64,000 nucleotides of DNA, from contig NZ_FBYC01000004.1 in NCBI RefSeq assembly GCF_001517585.1, forward strand, positions 2,561,001 through 2,625,000, read 5' to 3'. Made by a program: the position numbers and the translations under genes. Below the pieces are notes generated by a model that saw only the letters and a list, made by a program, of their open reading frames with translations, searched no databases and was not told where the DNA came from. Each line of letters begins with the position of its first letter. Position 1 is the first letter of the stretch. Source of the stretch: Roseibaca calidilacus (lineage in GTDB: Bacteria > Pseudomonadota > Alphaproteobacteria > Rhodobacterales > Rhodobacteraceae). Shown in pieces: positions 27,320 through 38,800 of this stretch.

Positions 27320-30300
27320 TTCGAACCTGTCCGTTTGTCGCGCATGGCGCGGCGGCGTGCCATGGCATCCATGCGGTCCGGCGGCGGTGCTGTATTGGAC
27401 ACCGGATGCAGCGGTGGCATAGCGGCCGGGGCGGCGGGGCGTTGCTTGGCGTCCAGATGGCGCGCCAGATCGCCCAGCACCGGGAAGCGGAAAATGTCGG
27501 TAATCGACAGGCCCGGCAGGTTCAGCCGCGCGCGCAATTCCCGGTGCGTCTGCACCGCCAGCAGCGAATGGCCGCCAAGGTTGAAGAAATTGTCCGACGC
27601 TTGCACCCGCGCCACGCCCAGCACGTCTTGCCAGACTTGGGCAATCATTGCCTGCGTGCCTTCGCTGGCGGGGGCATGTGCCACCGGTTGCGCGGCAGGT
27701 GCGGCCTGCGCGGGGGCGGGCAGCGCCTTGCGGTCAATCTTTTTGTTCGGGGTCAGCGGCAGGCTGGCCATGGGCACGAAATGCGATGGCAGCATATGCG
27801 CGGTCAGCCGCCCGGCCAGCGCCGCGCGCAATTCGCCCGTGGGTGTGCCGGTGTAATAGGCCACCAGCCGCACATCGCCGGGGATGTCCTCGCGCGCGAT
27901 GACCACGGCGGCGGTGATGCCGGGCTGCGCTTCCAGCGCGGCCTCGATCTCTCCCAGTTCAATGCGGTGGCCGCGCAGCTTGACCTGATTGTCCACCCGG
28001 CCAAGAAAGTCGATGCCCCCTGCCGGGTTGCGGCGCACCAGATCGCCCGTGCGGTATAGCCGCCCCGGCCCGAATGGGTTGGGGATGAAGCGTTCGGCGG
28101 TCAGCTCGGCGCGGTTCCAATAGCCGCGCGTCACGCCGTCGCCGCCGATATACAACTCGCCCTCGGCCCCAAGCGGTGCGGGGTGTTGCGCAGAGTCCAG
28201 CACATGCAGCGTGGTGTTGGCAATCGGCGCGCCAATACCGACCACACCCGCGCCACCGCGCGATTCGGTGGTCGAGGACCAGATCGTCGTTTCAGTCGGG
28301 CCATACATATTGCGCACAGGCTGGCCGGTCAGCGCGGTCAGGTCTTGCGCCAAGGCCCCCGGCAAGGCTTCGCCGCCGACCAGCACATTCTGCACCGTGG
28401 CCAAGGCCGCGCGCGCCTCGTCGCTTAGGCACAGCATACGGGCCATTGACGGCGTGCATTGCAGATGCGTGACCTTGTGGCGCAGGATCTGCGCGGCCAG
28501 CGAGAAATCATCATCCGGCAATTGCAGACCGGCATTGGACCGCTTCACCACTTCGGCCAGCGGATAGAGGCCCTCCAACACCTGTTCGGTGGCAATGCCA
28601 TAGTCGATCAGGCAGGCGACTTCGTTCACGCCGATGGCTTTCAACTGCTCGACCCGTTCAAGGCAATCTTCGACCGTGCCGAACAGGCCCGAATCCTCGA
28701 AATAGCGGTTGAAGGCGTAATCCAGAATGCCCTCGACCTCGTCCTCGGACAGGGTGGACAGGTCAATATCCATCGGGTTCTTGGCACCCTCGGGCCGCTT
28801 GAAAGCCGGAAACGCCCAAGCATATTGCTTGACCAACCCCGCCGCCGCCAGCAGGTAGCTTTTCATCGGGCCGCGCGCCACTTCGCGGGCATGGTCGCGG
28901 TCGCGTGCCACGAACGTGTGCAGCATCAGCGTGACGGTGAACTTGGCCGGGTCGTGCCCGGCTTCGCGCAGCCCGTCATGGTAGATCTTGATCTTGCCCG
29001 CGACCTCATCAATCGACTGGCCCAGCAAGTGGGTCAGCACATGCGCGCCCAAAAGCCCGGCTTCGCGCCATGTGTCGGGGTTGCCCGCCGTGGTCAGCCA
29101 GATGTTCAATTCGTCCGAGACGGGGCGCGGCAGCGTCTGGATCGGGACCATGCCATCGCCCTTGTCGAACTCCACCGCCTCGCCGCGCCACAGTTTGCGC
29201 AGGGTGTCCAGTGTTTCGAACATGGCCGGCTTGTTGTGGGGCGGGCGGTTTTCGGGCTTGATGACGAAATCGACCGGGTGCCAGCCCGACGCAATGCCCA
29301 GCCCGGTGCGCCCATTGGTCAGGTTGTCGATCATGGCCCATTCTTCGGCAATGCGGATGGGCGAATGCAGCGGCGCCACGCAAGAGCCTGCGCGCACGGC
29401 GATATTCTTGGTCACCGCCGCTACCGCCGCGCCGGACACCGACGGGTTGGCGAAGGGGCCGCCAAAAGCGTGGAAATGGCGTTCCGGCGTCCAGACCGCG
29501 CAGAAGCCGTGGGTGTCGGCGAATTTCGCGCCTTCCAGCAGCAGGTGGTATTTCTGCGGGCCTTGGCCATCGTCATTGCCCCAATACATGAGGCTGAAAT
29601 CCATATGCCCATCAGAGACGCGCACCGGGCCTTTGGCCACCATGGCGCGATCCTCGTCGCCCATCAGCACAACCTTGAAACCGCGCGCCAGTGTCCAGAA
29701 CAGTTCCAGCACCGAAATGTCAAAGCTGAGCGAGGTGACCGCCAGCCACACGCCGGGCGGGTCATGGCGGATGCAGTCATCCATACCGGCAAAGAAATTG
29801 GCGACATTGCCATGTTCGACCATCACCCCCTTGGGCGTGCCGGTAGAGCCTGACGTATAGATCAGATAGGCCAGATTGTCGGGCGTGACCGCGCTATCGG
29901 GGTTGGTCTGGGGTGCGCTGGCCAGCCGTGTGTCGGTGTCCAGTTGCAGCAATCCCGCCGTATGGTCGGGCAGCACATCCAGCAGCGTGTGTTCGGTCAC
30001 GACAATCGGCGCACGCGAATCGCTTAGGTAATGCGCCAGTCGGTCGGCGGGGTAGGCCGGGTCCAGCGGCACATAGGCCCCGCCCGCTTTCAAAATGCCC
30101 AAAGCGCCGATCAGCAGGTTCGGCCCGCGTTTGGCGCATAGTGCGACCGGCGTGTCGGGGCGCAGGCCCATGCCCAGCAGCACATGTGCCACACGGTTGG
30201 CGCGGGCGTTCAGCTCGGCATAGGTCAGGCTATGTGCTTCAAACGCCAAGGCTTCGGCATCGGGGGTTTTGGCCACCTGCGCTTCGAACGCGTGGTGAAT

Positions 30301-31833
30301 GCAGATGCGGTCATAGGGCCGCGCGCTGTCATCCTTTGGGGTTTTTGGTGCTTCAATCTGCCCTACCAGCGGCAGATCGGCAAGCGTCGGCGCCAGCGTT
30401 TCGATCTGCGCGCACAGCGCTTCGGCCTGTTCGACCGACAGGCAAGCCGGGTCAAACCGCAGGCAGGGGCCGGACAGGTCCAGCACCAAAGCGGCCTCGG
30501 TCGGGGTGCCATCGGTCACGGCCAATTCCGGTGGCGCGATGGGGCCAAGGGCCGGGTCGCGCGCGGGCAGGTCACGCGCCAGCGCGGGGGCGCGGGCGCT
30601 GCGGTTGATCTGTGCCGCAAGGTCGGTCAGCGGGCCAGTGTCATCCATGCGGATCGACAGCGGCACCCAGCCCAGCAGGAAATCGGGCGCTTGGGCGGCC
30701 AGATCGGCACCCGCGCGGGTAACATGCGCCACGCGCAGGCTGTCGCGCCCAAATTGCGCGGCCAAAGCGCCGGCAAAGGCTGCAATCAATTGCGGGGTGC
30801 TGGCGTCGCCACGGGAAAGCGCCAACAGGTCCGACGGTGTGCCGCGCCCAAGGCCCAGATCCGGTGCCGCGCGCAGCGCGTCGCGATAGTCCAGTTCGGC
30901 ACCTGCAATTCTCTGCAACACGTCCTGCAAGCGGGTCTCTGGGGCGGCAATCGTATCGTCCACCGCCACAAGGGCTGCGGGCATCAGCGGTTGCCCCTGC
31001 TGGCAGGTCAAGGCGGACAGGCGCAGCGCCCCATCGGCAAAAGCAACGGTTAGGCTGTCCTCGGTCACGTCCAGAACTGTGCCGGGGGCGGCCTGGCCCT
31101 CGACCGCTTCGGCATGGCCCACGCAAATGACCGTGTCACGCAAGCGCAGCTTGGGTGTGGTCAGCGGGTTCCAGTAGGGGCCATGATCCATGGCGCGGAC
31201 AAGGCGCTGAATAGCGCCGACGGTCTGTTGCGGGTCGATCTGGCCGCCAAGCGCGGGACGATCGGCACGGGCATGGACCGAGCGCGCGGTCATGTCCTGC
31301 GGCTGGTGGTCAAGGTTTCCGGATTCAACCATGTCCAGAACCCGCGAAAAACTGTCCAGACCGGCGCTGAAGCATTTGGTGTTCAGCGTCAGCGCCGTGT
31401 CGTCCGGCGTGATGTCGAAATCGGCGCGCACCAGCACATCGCCGGTATCGACCCCGTCTTCCATGATATGCCATGCAATGCCGTGGCGGGGCTCGCCCTG
31501 TAGCAGCGCCCAGACCGGCGCGTTCAGCCCGGCATGGCGCGGCAAGGGGCCATCGTGAAAGTTGATCGCGCCTTGCGCGGGCAGGGCCAGCACGTCGCGC
31601 CCCAGCATCCGCAACCCGGCCACGTTGAACAGCCAATCCACCGACAGCCCGGCCAGCCGCGCGGCCAGCCCCGCACCGGGGGCCAGCACGGTCACGCCCG
31701 CGCGCTTGGCCCAATCGGCCACGCGCGGATTGTCGGTCACGACCGCGGAAAGCGAATGCCCACGGGCCAATAGCTGCGCGCCGCATTCTGCGGTCAGCGT
31801 TTCGTCACCAATCAGGATGCTGTCAAATGTCAT
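27316..31833 (-). CDS. NRPS: formyltransferase, partial condensation, adenylation (predicted Gly) with nested luciferase-like monooxygenase, carrier protein
   Basis: A 1505-aa one-module synthetase. Residues 1-290 are a formyltransferase domain with catalytic Asn91, His93 and Asp129 (NFHDGPLP, GVDTGD). Residues 291-500 resemble the C-terminal lobe of a condensation domain; no HHxxxDG is present. The adenylation domain runs 510-735 (A3 YTSGSTGTPKG, A4 FDISVLELFW) and resumes at 1100-1372 (A5 MYGPTETTIW, A7 YRTGDLVR, A8 GRVDNQVKLRG). Between A4 and A5, residues about 738-1098 are an FMN-dependent luciferase-like monooxygenase of the MupA/Atu3671 type. The carrier domain has Ser1423. By motif alignment the pocket reads D705, I706, L709, Q1125, L1151, G1153, M1176, I1184, W1185, K1365: one change from the classical glycine code. 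No release domain. Confidence 0.93.
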   Translation of the reverse strand: MTFDSILIGDETLTAECGAQLLARGHSLSAVVTDNPRVADWAKRAGVTVLAPGAGLAARLAGLSVDWLFNVAGLRMLGRDVLALPAQGAINFHDGPLPRHAGLNAPVWALLQGEPRHGIAWHIMEDGVDTGDVLVRADFDITPDDTALTLNTKCFSAGLDSFSRVLDMVESGNLDHQPQDMTARSVHARADRPALGGQIDPQQTVGAIQRLVRAMDHGPYWNPLTTPKLRLRDTVICVGHAEAVEGQAAPGTVLDVTEDSLTVAFADGALRLSALTCQQGQPLMPAALVAVDDTIAAPETRLQDVLQRIAGAELDYRDALRAAPDLGLGRGTPSDLLALSRGDASTPQLIAAFAGALAAQFGRDSLRVAHVTRAGADLAAQAPDFLLGWVPLSIRMDDTGPLTDLAAQINRSARAPALARDLPARDPALGPIAPPELAVTDGTPTEAALVLDLSGPCLRFDPACLSVEQAEALCAQIETLAPTLADLPLVGQIEAPKTPKDDSARPYDRICIHHAFEAQVAKTPDAEALAFEAHSLTYAELNARANRVAHVLLGMGLRPDTPVALCAKRGPNLLIGALGILKAGGAYVPLDPAYPADRLAHYLSDSRAPIVVTEHTLLDVLPDHTAGLLQLDTDTRLASAPQTNPDSAVTPDNLAYLIYTSGSTGTPKGVMVEHGNVANFFAGMDDCIRHDPPGVWLAVTSLSFDISVLELFWTLARGFKVVLMGDEDRAMVAKGPVRVSDGHMDFSLMYWGNDDGQGPQKYHLLLEGAKFADTHGFCAVWTPERHFHAFGGPFANPSVSGAAVAAVTKNIAVRAGSCVAPLHSPIRIAEEWAMIDNLTNGRTGLGIASGWHPVDFVIKPENRPPHNKPAMFETLDTLRKLWRGEAVEFDKGDGMVPIQTLPRPVSDELNIWLTTAGNPDTWREAGLLGAHVLTHLLGQSIDEVAGKIKIYHDGLREAGHDPAKFTVTLMLHTFVARDRDHAREVARGPMKSYLLAAAGLVKQYAWAFPAFKRPEGAKNPMDIDLSTLSEDEVEGILDYAFNRYFEDSGLFGTVEDCLERVEQLKAIGVNEVACLIDYGIATEQVLEGLYPLAEVVKRSNAGLQLPDDDFSLAAQILRHKVTHLQCTPSMARMLCLSDEARAALATVQNVLVGGEALPGALAQDLTALTGQPVRNMYGPTETTIWSSTTESRGGAGVVGIGAPIANTTLHVLDSAQHPAPLGAEGELYIGGDGVTRGYWNRAELTAERFIPNPFGPGRLYRTGDLVRRNPAGGIDFLGRVDNQVKLRGHRIELGEIEAALEAQPGITAAVVIAREDIPGDVRLVAYYTGTPTGELRAALAGRLTAHMLPSHFVPMASLPLTPNKKIDRKALPAPAQAAPAAQPVAHAPASEGTQAMIAQVWQDVLGVARVQASDNFFNLGGHSLLAVQTHRELRARLNLPGLSITDIFRFPVLGDLARHLDAKQRPAAPAAMPPLHPVSNTAPPPDRMDAMARRRAMRDKRTGSK

Positions 31834-31842
31834 ACCAAACCC

Positions 31843-32829
31843 CTATCGGGCCGCTTTGCGTGCCCCTTTACTGCCCCGAGAGGCCGTCGCGCCCGGCATC
31901 AGGTTACGCCATGAATGTGCCAGCAGATCGCGCAGAAAATATGGCGCAATGCGATCTTCTTTGCGTTCGACAACGCGGCGCAGGGTCCAGATGGCGGCCC
32001 CGGCCAGGTAGGCCAGCGTGGTCAGCGCGGCATAGCCGCGCCCGCCGCGCTTGGTGAAATACAGCCAGCGCGAGTCGAACCAGTAGGCGGGTTTGCGGGC
32101 GTTTTGCGTAACCCCGGTAGAGGCCCCGCCCACATGCACAACCCGGCTTTGCGGCAGATACATGCCGTGCCACCCCGCATCGGCAATGCGGTGGCACAGG
32201 TCGGTTTCTTCGAAATACAAAAAGAAATCCTCGTCGAACAGGCCGATCTGGTCCAGCGTTGCCTGCCGAAACATCACGCTGGCCCCCGCGCACCAATCCA
32301 CCCGCGTGGGCGCGTCCGGCACGCCCATGGGCACGATATGGTTACGCAACAGTTTCGAGATGATGCCGGTATGTGCCGCTGTCTCGAATTCGGACCGCGC
32401 CGAATGAAAGCGAAACGCGGTCACATGGTCGCCCCCATCCTCGCCAGCAATACGGCTGCCCACGAAACCGCAATCCGGGTTCGCCACAAGATAATCGCGC
32501 AATGTAGCGATGGCGTCGGGTTCCGGGAAAGCGTCGGAGTTCAGCAGGTAGATGAAATCCGGTGCTGTGCCATCCGACAGCCCGGCGCGAATGCCCACGT
32601 TGTTGCCCGCGCCAAAGCCACCATTATGGCCCGACTGGATCAGGCGGGTCCGGTCCCAGCCCAGGATGCCCGCGCGCAACATATCTTCCGACCCGTCGCC
32701 GCTATCATTATCGACGATGACGATCTCTCCGGGCACATCGGCCATGGCAGTTTGCGCGGCCTGCGCGGCGCGCAAGGTCATGTCGGCGGTGCGGTAGTTC
32801 AGGATCACCGTCAGAACACGTGTGCTCAT
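31843..32829 (-). CDS. Glycosyltransferase family 2
   Basis: A 328-aa GT-A fold glycosyltransferase resembling rhamnosyltransferases. It has an N-terminal nucleotide-binding VILNYRTAD, IVDNDSGDGS, GHNGGFGAGNNVG and YLLNSDAFPE (the metal-site region), then LFDEDFFLYFEETDLCHR. The C-terminal part has an amphipathic or weakly hydrophobic segment (ALTTLAYLAGAAIWTL) that may touch the membrane. It overlaps the PKS stop by 4 nt and is 9 nt from the NRPS, so it is embedded between the two synthases. It may glycosylate their product or add a sugar to the associated polysaccharide; donor unknown. Confidence 0.9.
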   Translation of the reverse strand: MSTRVLTVILNYRTADMTLRAAQAAQTAMADVPGEIVIVDNDSGDGSEDMLRAGILGWDRTRLIQSGHNGGFGAGNNVGIRAGLSDGTAPDFIYLLNSDAFPEPDAIATLRDYLVANPDCGFVGSRIAGEDGGDHVTAFRFHSARSEFETAAHTGIISKLLRNHIVPMGVPDAPTRVDWCAGASVMFRQATLDQIGLFDEDFFLYFEETDLCHRIADAGWHGMYLPQSRVVHVGGASTGVTQNARKPAYWFDSRWLYFTKRGGRGYAALTTLAYLAGAAIWTLRRVVERKEDRIAPYFLRDLLAHSWRNLMPGATASRGSKGARKAAR

Positions 32830-35800
32830 TCCGCTGCCTCCGAACAGCAGGGCAGGTCGGGCAGCAGGGCTTGCAGCTTGGCCGCCAGAACCCTCACATT
32901 GGGTTCGAGCACCATGCTGTCATGGTTGCCGGGCACTTCATACACTTCCAGCGCCGGGGCGTAGCGCGTCCACTCATTGTCGTGGAACACATATTCGCGT
33001 TCGCGGCTGACCCATTTGCCGCCCGTGACCTTCCAATGCTTGTCCAGCGGCGGGCGGAACAGCACAAGGCGACCGTTCCATGGCTGCAACGGATAGTCGG
33101 CGACCGCGCGGCGGAACGCGGCTTCGATCGCGGCATTGTGGAACGCATCCGCGGCATCGGTTGCCGGGCCGTCAGCCAGTTTCTGCTTCCATGCAGTGCG
33201 CGATTGCCACCATTCCGCCAGATAGGCCGGGCCTTTGCGTTTCAGTTCTGCCAGTTTGATAAGCGCGCGGTCCGGCGCGGTCAGCTTTGGGCGCACCGGA
33301 AGCGGCGTGTCCAGCATGACCACCATTTCGACCGTTTCCCCAGCGGCTTCCAACTGGCGGGCCATTTCATAGGCGGTAATCCCGCCGCCAGAGAAGCCCC
33401 CAAGAGTATAGGGCCCCTGCGGTTGCACCTGCCGGATCTCGGCGATGTAATCGGCGGCGGCATCCTCTATGCGGTCATGCGGGGCCTCTCCGCCGAACAG
33501 CCCGCGCGCTTGCAGCCCGTAAAAGGGCCGGTCGCGGCCTGCCAGCGTGGCCAGGTGGCGCAGGTTCAGCACATTGCCGAACATGCCGGCCACAAGGAAG
33601 AAGGGCGGCTTCGACCCGCCTTCGCCGTCATGCATGGGCACAAGGTGCTTGAAGCGGCGGCGCTTGGGCAGTTGCACCACGTTGTCGCCGCCCGTCTCTG
33701 CCAGGCTGGCGCCGGTCTGTTCCGCGATCATGGCGGCACAGGCGGCGATTGTCGGCGCTTCGAACAGCACAGAGATGGGGAAATCCACGCCGTAAGCTTT
33801 CTTGACCTGCGCAAATAGCCGCACCGCGATCAGCGAATGCCCGCCAAGGTCGAAGAAACTGTCTTCAACCCCGATCTGGTCAATCCCCAGCAGGTTTTGC
33901 CACATGCCGGTCAGCGTGCGTTCCACATCGTTGCGCGGGGCGATGTAATCGGTCCCAAGGTCGGGGCGTTCGAACCCGCCTTCCGGCGTTGGCGTGCTGG
34001 CCTCTGCCGCGACCTGCGCGATCAGCGCTTTGGGGTCGATGGACGACACGACAATCGGTGACACGCCCAGCGCCAATGCGCGCAAGAATGCCTCTGCCCC
34101 TTCGGAGCGGGTGATGCCCAGTGCCAGCATGTCGCGCAGCCGTTCTTCGGCGGGTGACAGCGTAGCATTGCGTTGCCCGTCATGCTGCACCTCTGCGGCG
34201 CGAATGGGGGGCGCATCGGCAAAGCTGCCCTGTTGCAGCCGCTTGATGGTAAAGCGCGTGATCTCAGCCAGAACCGCGCCCTCGGGCGTGGCCAGAATGA
34301 TGTCGAAACTGGCAAAGCCGGGGTCGCTATCGCCGCGCAGCCGGGCATGGCTGACGATGTGCTGCGGCAGGTCGGCCCAGACACGCACCGCGCCATAAGA
34401 CACCGGCACCCACAGATTTGCACCGCCATAGCCGGGGATCAGCCCCATGGCCCAGCCGGTGGCAAGGTCCAAAAGCGCAGGGTGCAGAATGTGGCCTGCC
34501 TCCAGATCATCCGTGAACGCATCGGGCAGGGCCAGATGCGCCAAGCCCTCGCCCTCACCATAGGCGGTGCGGTTCAGCACCCGCCAGCGCGGGCCAAAGG
34601 CCAGATGCGCTTCCTGCGGGCTGGACAGGCCCGTGCCTTCGGTTACGTCGGGGCAGCGCGCCGCAATGGCGGCAGGGTCAATCGCGGTTGGGCGTGCGGC
34701 GCTGTCCAGAAGCGCGATCTGTGCTTGCGCGTTCAGCACATAGCCTTCGGACCCGCCTTGCATGACATCGGACCGCAAGGTGAAATCATACCCTTCAGGC
34801 GTGCGGGCCAGCGTGGCGCGCAGCTTGCGCGCGCCGCCATCTGGCACGGTCAGCGCGCGGAAAAAGTAGAAATCGCGCAGCTCGAACGGTGCGGTTTCGC
34901 CTTGGGCCCGCAGGGCTTGCGCTGCCATATCCAGATAGCCCGTGCCGGGCAGAATGGCCGCGCCGTCGCGCGTGCGGTGCTGGTCCACGATCCAGTGATC
35001 GGACCGCAGACCCAGCGTCAGGCGACGGTTGCCTGCCGGGTCGAACCCGATGTCATCATACAGCGGTTGTGCGCAGGGGCTGGCGGGTGTGCTGGGCGTC
35101 TGGCCCAGACGGGTCGCCATGGCATCTGCGGCCATGCCTGCCTCTGCCCAGATCCCCCAATCCAGCGCGATCACGCGGGTCGCAGCGCCCACGCGCGACC
35201 GGGCGAAGGCGTTCAGGCATTCGTTGGCGGCGACATAATCCACCTGCCCGACCGGTGCGGTCAGGGTAGAGCTGGATGAAAACAGCACCATCACCGCCAA
35301 GCAGCCATCGGGCAACAGGCTGTCAAGCACACGCAACCCGTGTAGTTTGGGCGCGAACACCTCTTCCACATCGCCGGTGGATTTGGCCAGAATCGGGGCA
35401 TCGGCCATATGGCCTGCGGCATGGATCAGGCCGTAAGGCGCGCCATGCGCTTTTGTGGCGGCATCCAGCGCGTCGCGCATCTGGTCAATGTTGCACACAT
35501 CCGCACCCGCGACATGGACCTGCCCGCCCAAGGCTTCCAGCCGTTCGACCGCCAGAATGCGCCGGGTCGTGGGATCTGCCGGGCCACGGTTGGCCTGCCA
35601 TGCGGCCCAATCGGCGCGGTCGGGCAGAGGGGTGCGGGCGATCAGGGTGATCTTTGCCGCGAAGCGTTTGATAAGGTCTTCGGCCAGTGACAGCCCAATG
35701 CCGCCAAAGCCGCCGGTAATAACCCAATGTGCGCCATCGGGCATGTCGGGCAGGGCTTCGGGCAATGGCGCTGGGCGCAGAACCTGCCCGTAGCGTTTGC

Positions 35801-38800
35801 CCGCGCGCAGCAGCGCCGTGCCATTGGCCGGGACCGCACACAGCTCTTCCAGCAGCGCCTCTGGCGTGGCGGTGGTGTCAATATCCAGCGTCGCGCAGGT
35901 CAGGCCCGCAATCTCGCGCGGGGCAACGCGGGCGGGACCGGCGATCATGGCCTTTTCCGGGTAGCGCAGGGCCTCGCCGTCCAACGCTTGCGCGCCGTTG
36001 GTGAAGACGACCATATGCACCGGCTGCGGCAAGGTTTCGCTTTGCATGGCCTGGGCCAGGAACATCAGCGCGTAAAAGCCCTGTTCGATATTGCGGTGCA
36101 GGAAGCTGGAACCGGGGCGGAAGCGTTCCTTCCCCGTGACCAACCAGAAATGCGCGATCCGCGTGGGCGCGGTGCCGCTGGCGATCAGATCGGCCAGCAG
36201 GCGGGCATAGGCCTCGCGCCCATGTTCGGGGGCGATGGTGAAGGATGTATCGGATTTGCGCGCATAGGTATCGCCCGCGCGCACTTCGATCACCTTGTGA
36301 CCGGCGCGGCGCAGGCGGTCCATGACCGGGGCGGCGGTGCCGTCCTCATCGGCAAAGACCAGCCATGTCTGCGGGTCGCTGCGCAGATCGGTGGTCACGT
36401 CAATTTCGCAATCGGCATAGGCCGGTTTCCACGCGATTTTCGTGCCCCATTGGGAAATATCGTCGATGCGTTCCAAGGCGGGCGCCGAATCCACGGTGGT
36501 TTGGCCCGGTTCGATGAAATACCGCGCGCGTTGAAAGGCATAGGTCGGCAGTTCCACCCGGTGGCGTTTGGCGTCGCCCCAGATTTGCGCCCAGTCGAAC
36601 GTGCCGCCCAAGGCCCAGATGCGCGCCAGAACGCCCAGATGATACAGGTCATCTGCAATTTCTTCGTCTGGGTGGCGCAGGGCGGCCAGCACTTGCTGGC
36701 CCGGCACCGCGCCATGCATCCGGGCAAGCGACGACAGCGCCTTGCCCGGCCCCATTTCAAGATAAATGCAGTTCGGGGTCTGGCTAAGCGTGCCGATGCA
36801 ATCGGCAAAGCGCACGGTATTGCGCAGGTGCTGAACCCAGTATTCGGGGTTCGTGGCCTCTGCATCGGTCAGCAGATTACCGGTCAGGTTGCTGACAATC
36901 GGCAAGCGCGGCGCGTGCAGCGAGATGGCGCGCAGGTAATCGCCGAATGCGCCCAGAATGGGTTCCAGCATCCGGCTATGCGCGGCAATGTCGATGGCGA
37001 TGCGGTTCGCCTCGACCTCATCCGCCGCCAGCTTGGCCTGAAGCCGGTCGAGCGCGGCTTGCGGGCCGGACACCACCGTCAGTTCCGGCGCATTGACCGA
37101 TGCGATATCGTGGTCGTCGTCCAGATAGGGGCGCAGCGCGTCCAGCGACAAGGGCACCGACAACATGCCGCCCGCAGGCACCGTGTCGAACAATTGCCCA
37201 CGCAGCTGGACAAGGCCGATGCAGTCTTCGAACGACATGACACCGGCTAGACAGGCGGCGGTGTTTTCGCCCATGGAATGGCCGACCAGAACCTGCGGTT
37301 CTACCCCCCAGCCCATGAACATCTGCGCCAGCGCGTATTCGGTTATCATGATAAGCGGCAGTTGCACCGATGGCTTGGTAAGCTGGGCATTCGCCGCCGC
37401 TTCCTGCCCCGGCTCTGGCAGCCACAAGGCGCGCAGGTCGTAATCCAGCTTGGGTTGCAGATGCGCTAGGCCCCGGTCCATCCATTCGGCAAAGACTGGC
37501 TCTGTTTCATAAAGCTCGCGCGCCATGCCCGCATATTGCGCGCCGCCGCCGGGGAACATGAAACACATGTCGGGCCGGTCGAGTGCTGTATGGGTGAACA
37601 CCCGGCGCGGGTGGTCTTGGTCCAGCAGGTCGGCGGCTTCGGCATGGGTTTCGGCCACGACCACGCGGCGCTGGTCCAGCGCGGTGCGCCCTTCCTTCAG
37701 GGTAAAGGCGACATCGGCCAAGGGCTGATCGGGATGCGCGCGCAGATGCGCGGCCAGCCGCGTGGCATTGGCCGAAAGCGCGGTTTTGGATTTGGCCGAC
37801 AATGTCAGAATTTGGAAGGGCCAGTCGCTGTCATCCGACGGGCCGCGCGCGGGCGCTTCTTCCAGCACCACATGCGCATTGGTGCCCCCCACGCCAAGGC
37901 TGTTGACCCCCGCCCGCAAGGGGCCATCCACCTGCCACGGGGTAAGCGTGTTATTCACGATGAAGGGCGAATGGTCGAAATCAATTGCGGGGTTCGGGGC
38001 TTCATACCCTAGCGAGGGCGGCAATTCACGGTGGTGCAGCGCCGATGCCACCTTGATCAGGCTGGCCACGCCTGCCGCCGTGTCCAGATGGCCGATATTG
38101 GTTTTCACAGACCCGATGCGGCAAAACCCGGTCTTGTCGCTGGCAAAGGCTTGCGTCAGCGCCGCGACCTCTATCGGGTCGCCCAAATAGGTGCCGGTGC
38201 CGTGGCATTCGACATAGGAAATGCTGTCGGATGGCACACCTGCGATCTGGTGGGCGTCGGAAATTGCCTGCGCCTGCCCTTCGACAGACGGGGCCAGATA
38301 CCCCGCCTTTTGCGCGCCATCATTGTTGATGGCGGTGCCCTTGATGACAGCAATGATCCGGTCGCCATCGGCCACGGCATCGGCCAGCCGCCGCAGCACC
38401 ACAGCGCCCGCGCCCGACCCGAACACCGTGCCTTGCGCCCGATGGTCGAACGCGTGGCATTCCCCATCGGGCGAAAGTATTTCGTTTTCCTTGTATAGAT
38501 AGCCGCGCCCTTGCGGCAGCTCGATCGTGACACCGCCTGCCAGCGCCATGTCGCATTCGCCTGTCAGCAGCGCATTGACCGCGTAATGCACCGCCACGAG
38601 CGAGGTCGAGCAGGCCGTCTGCACGTTCACCGACGGCCCGTGCAGGTCCAGAATGTGGCTGACGCGGGTGGTCAGGAAATCCTTGTCATTGCCGGTATGG
38701 CGCAGCAGGAACATGCCCACGTCATCGACCAGATGCGGGTTGGAGCAGATGTTGAAATAGAAATAACTGCCCATGCCGCAGCCGGAAAACACGCCGACCG

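Noticed and set aside
28459..29853. A 464-codon open frame on the plus strand inside the NRPS gene
   Set aside because: It is the antisense shadow of the GC-rich NRPS; the minus strand encodes clear domains across the whole interval and the plus translation is arginine/histidine/glutamine-rich with no motif.
27316..31833. The monooxygenase inside the NRPS as an assembly error or fused separate gene
   Set aside because: The frame is continuous, the A-domain motifs resume in the right order, and the same nested architecture is known from MupA/Atu3671-type proteins.
35727..37250. A 507-codon plus-strand open frame opposite the PKS
   Set aside because: Antisense shadow of the KR and AT regions, with no recognisable fold or ribosome-binding site.
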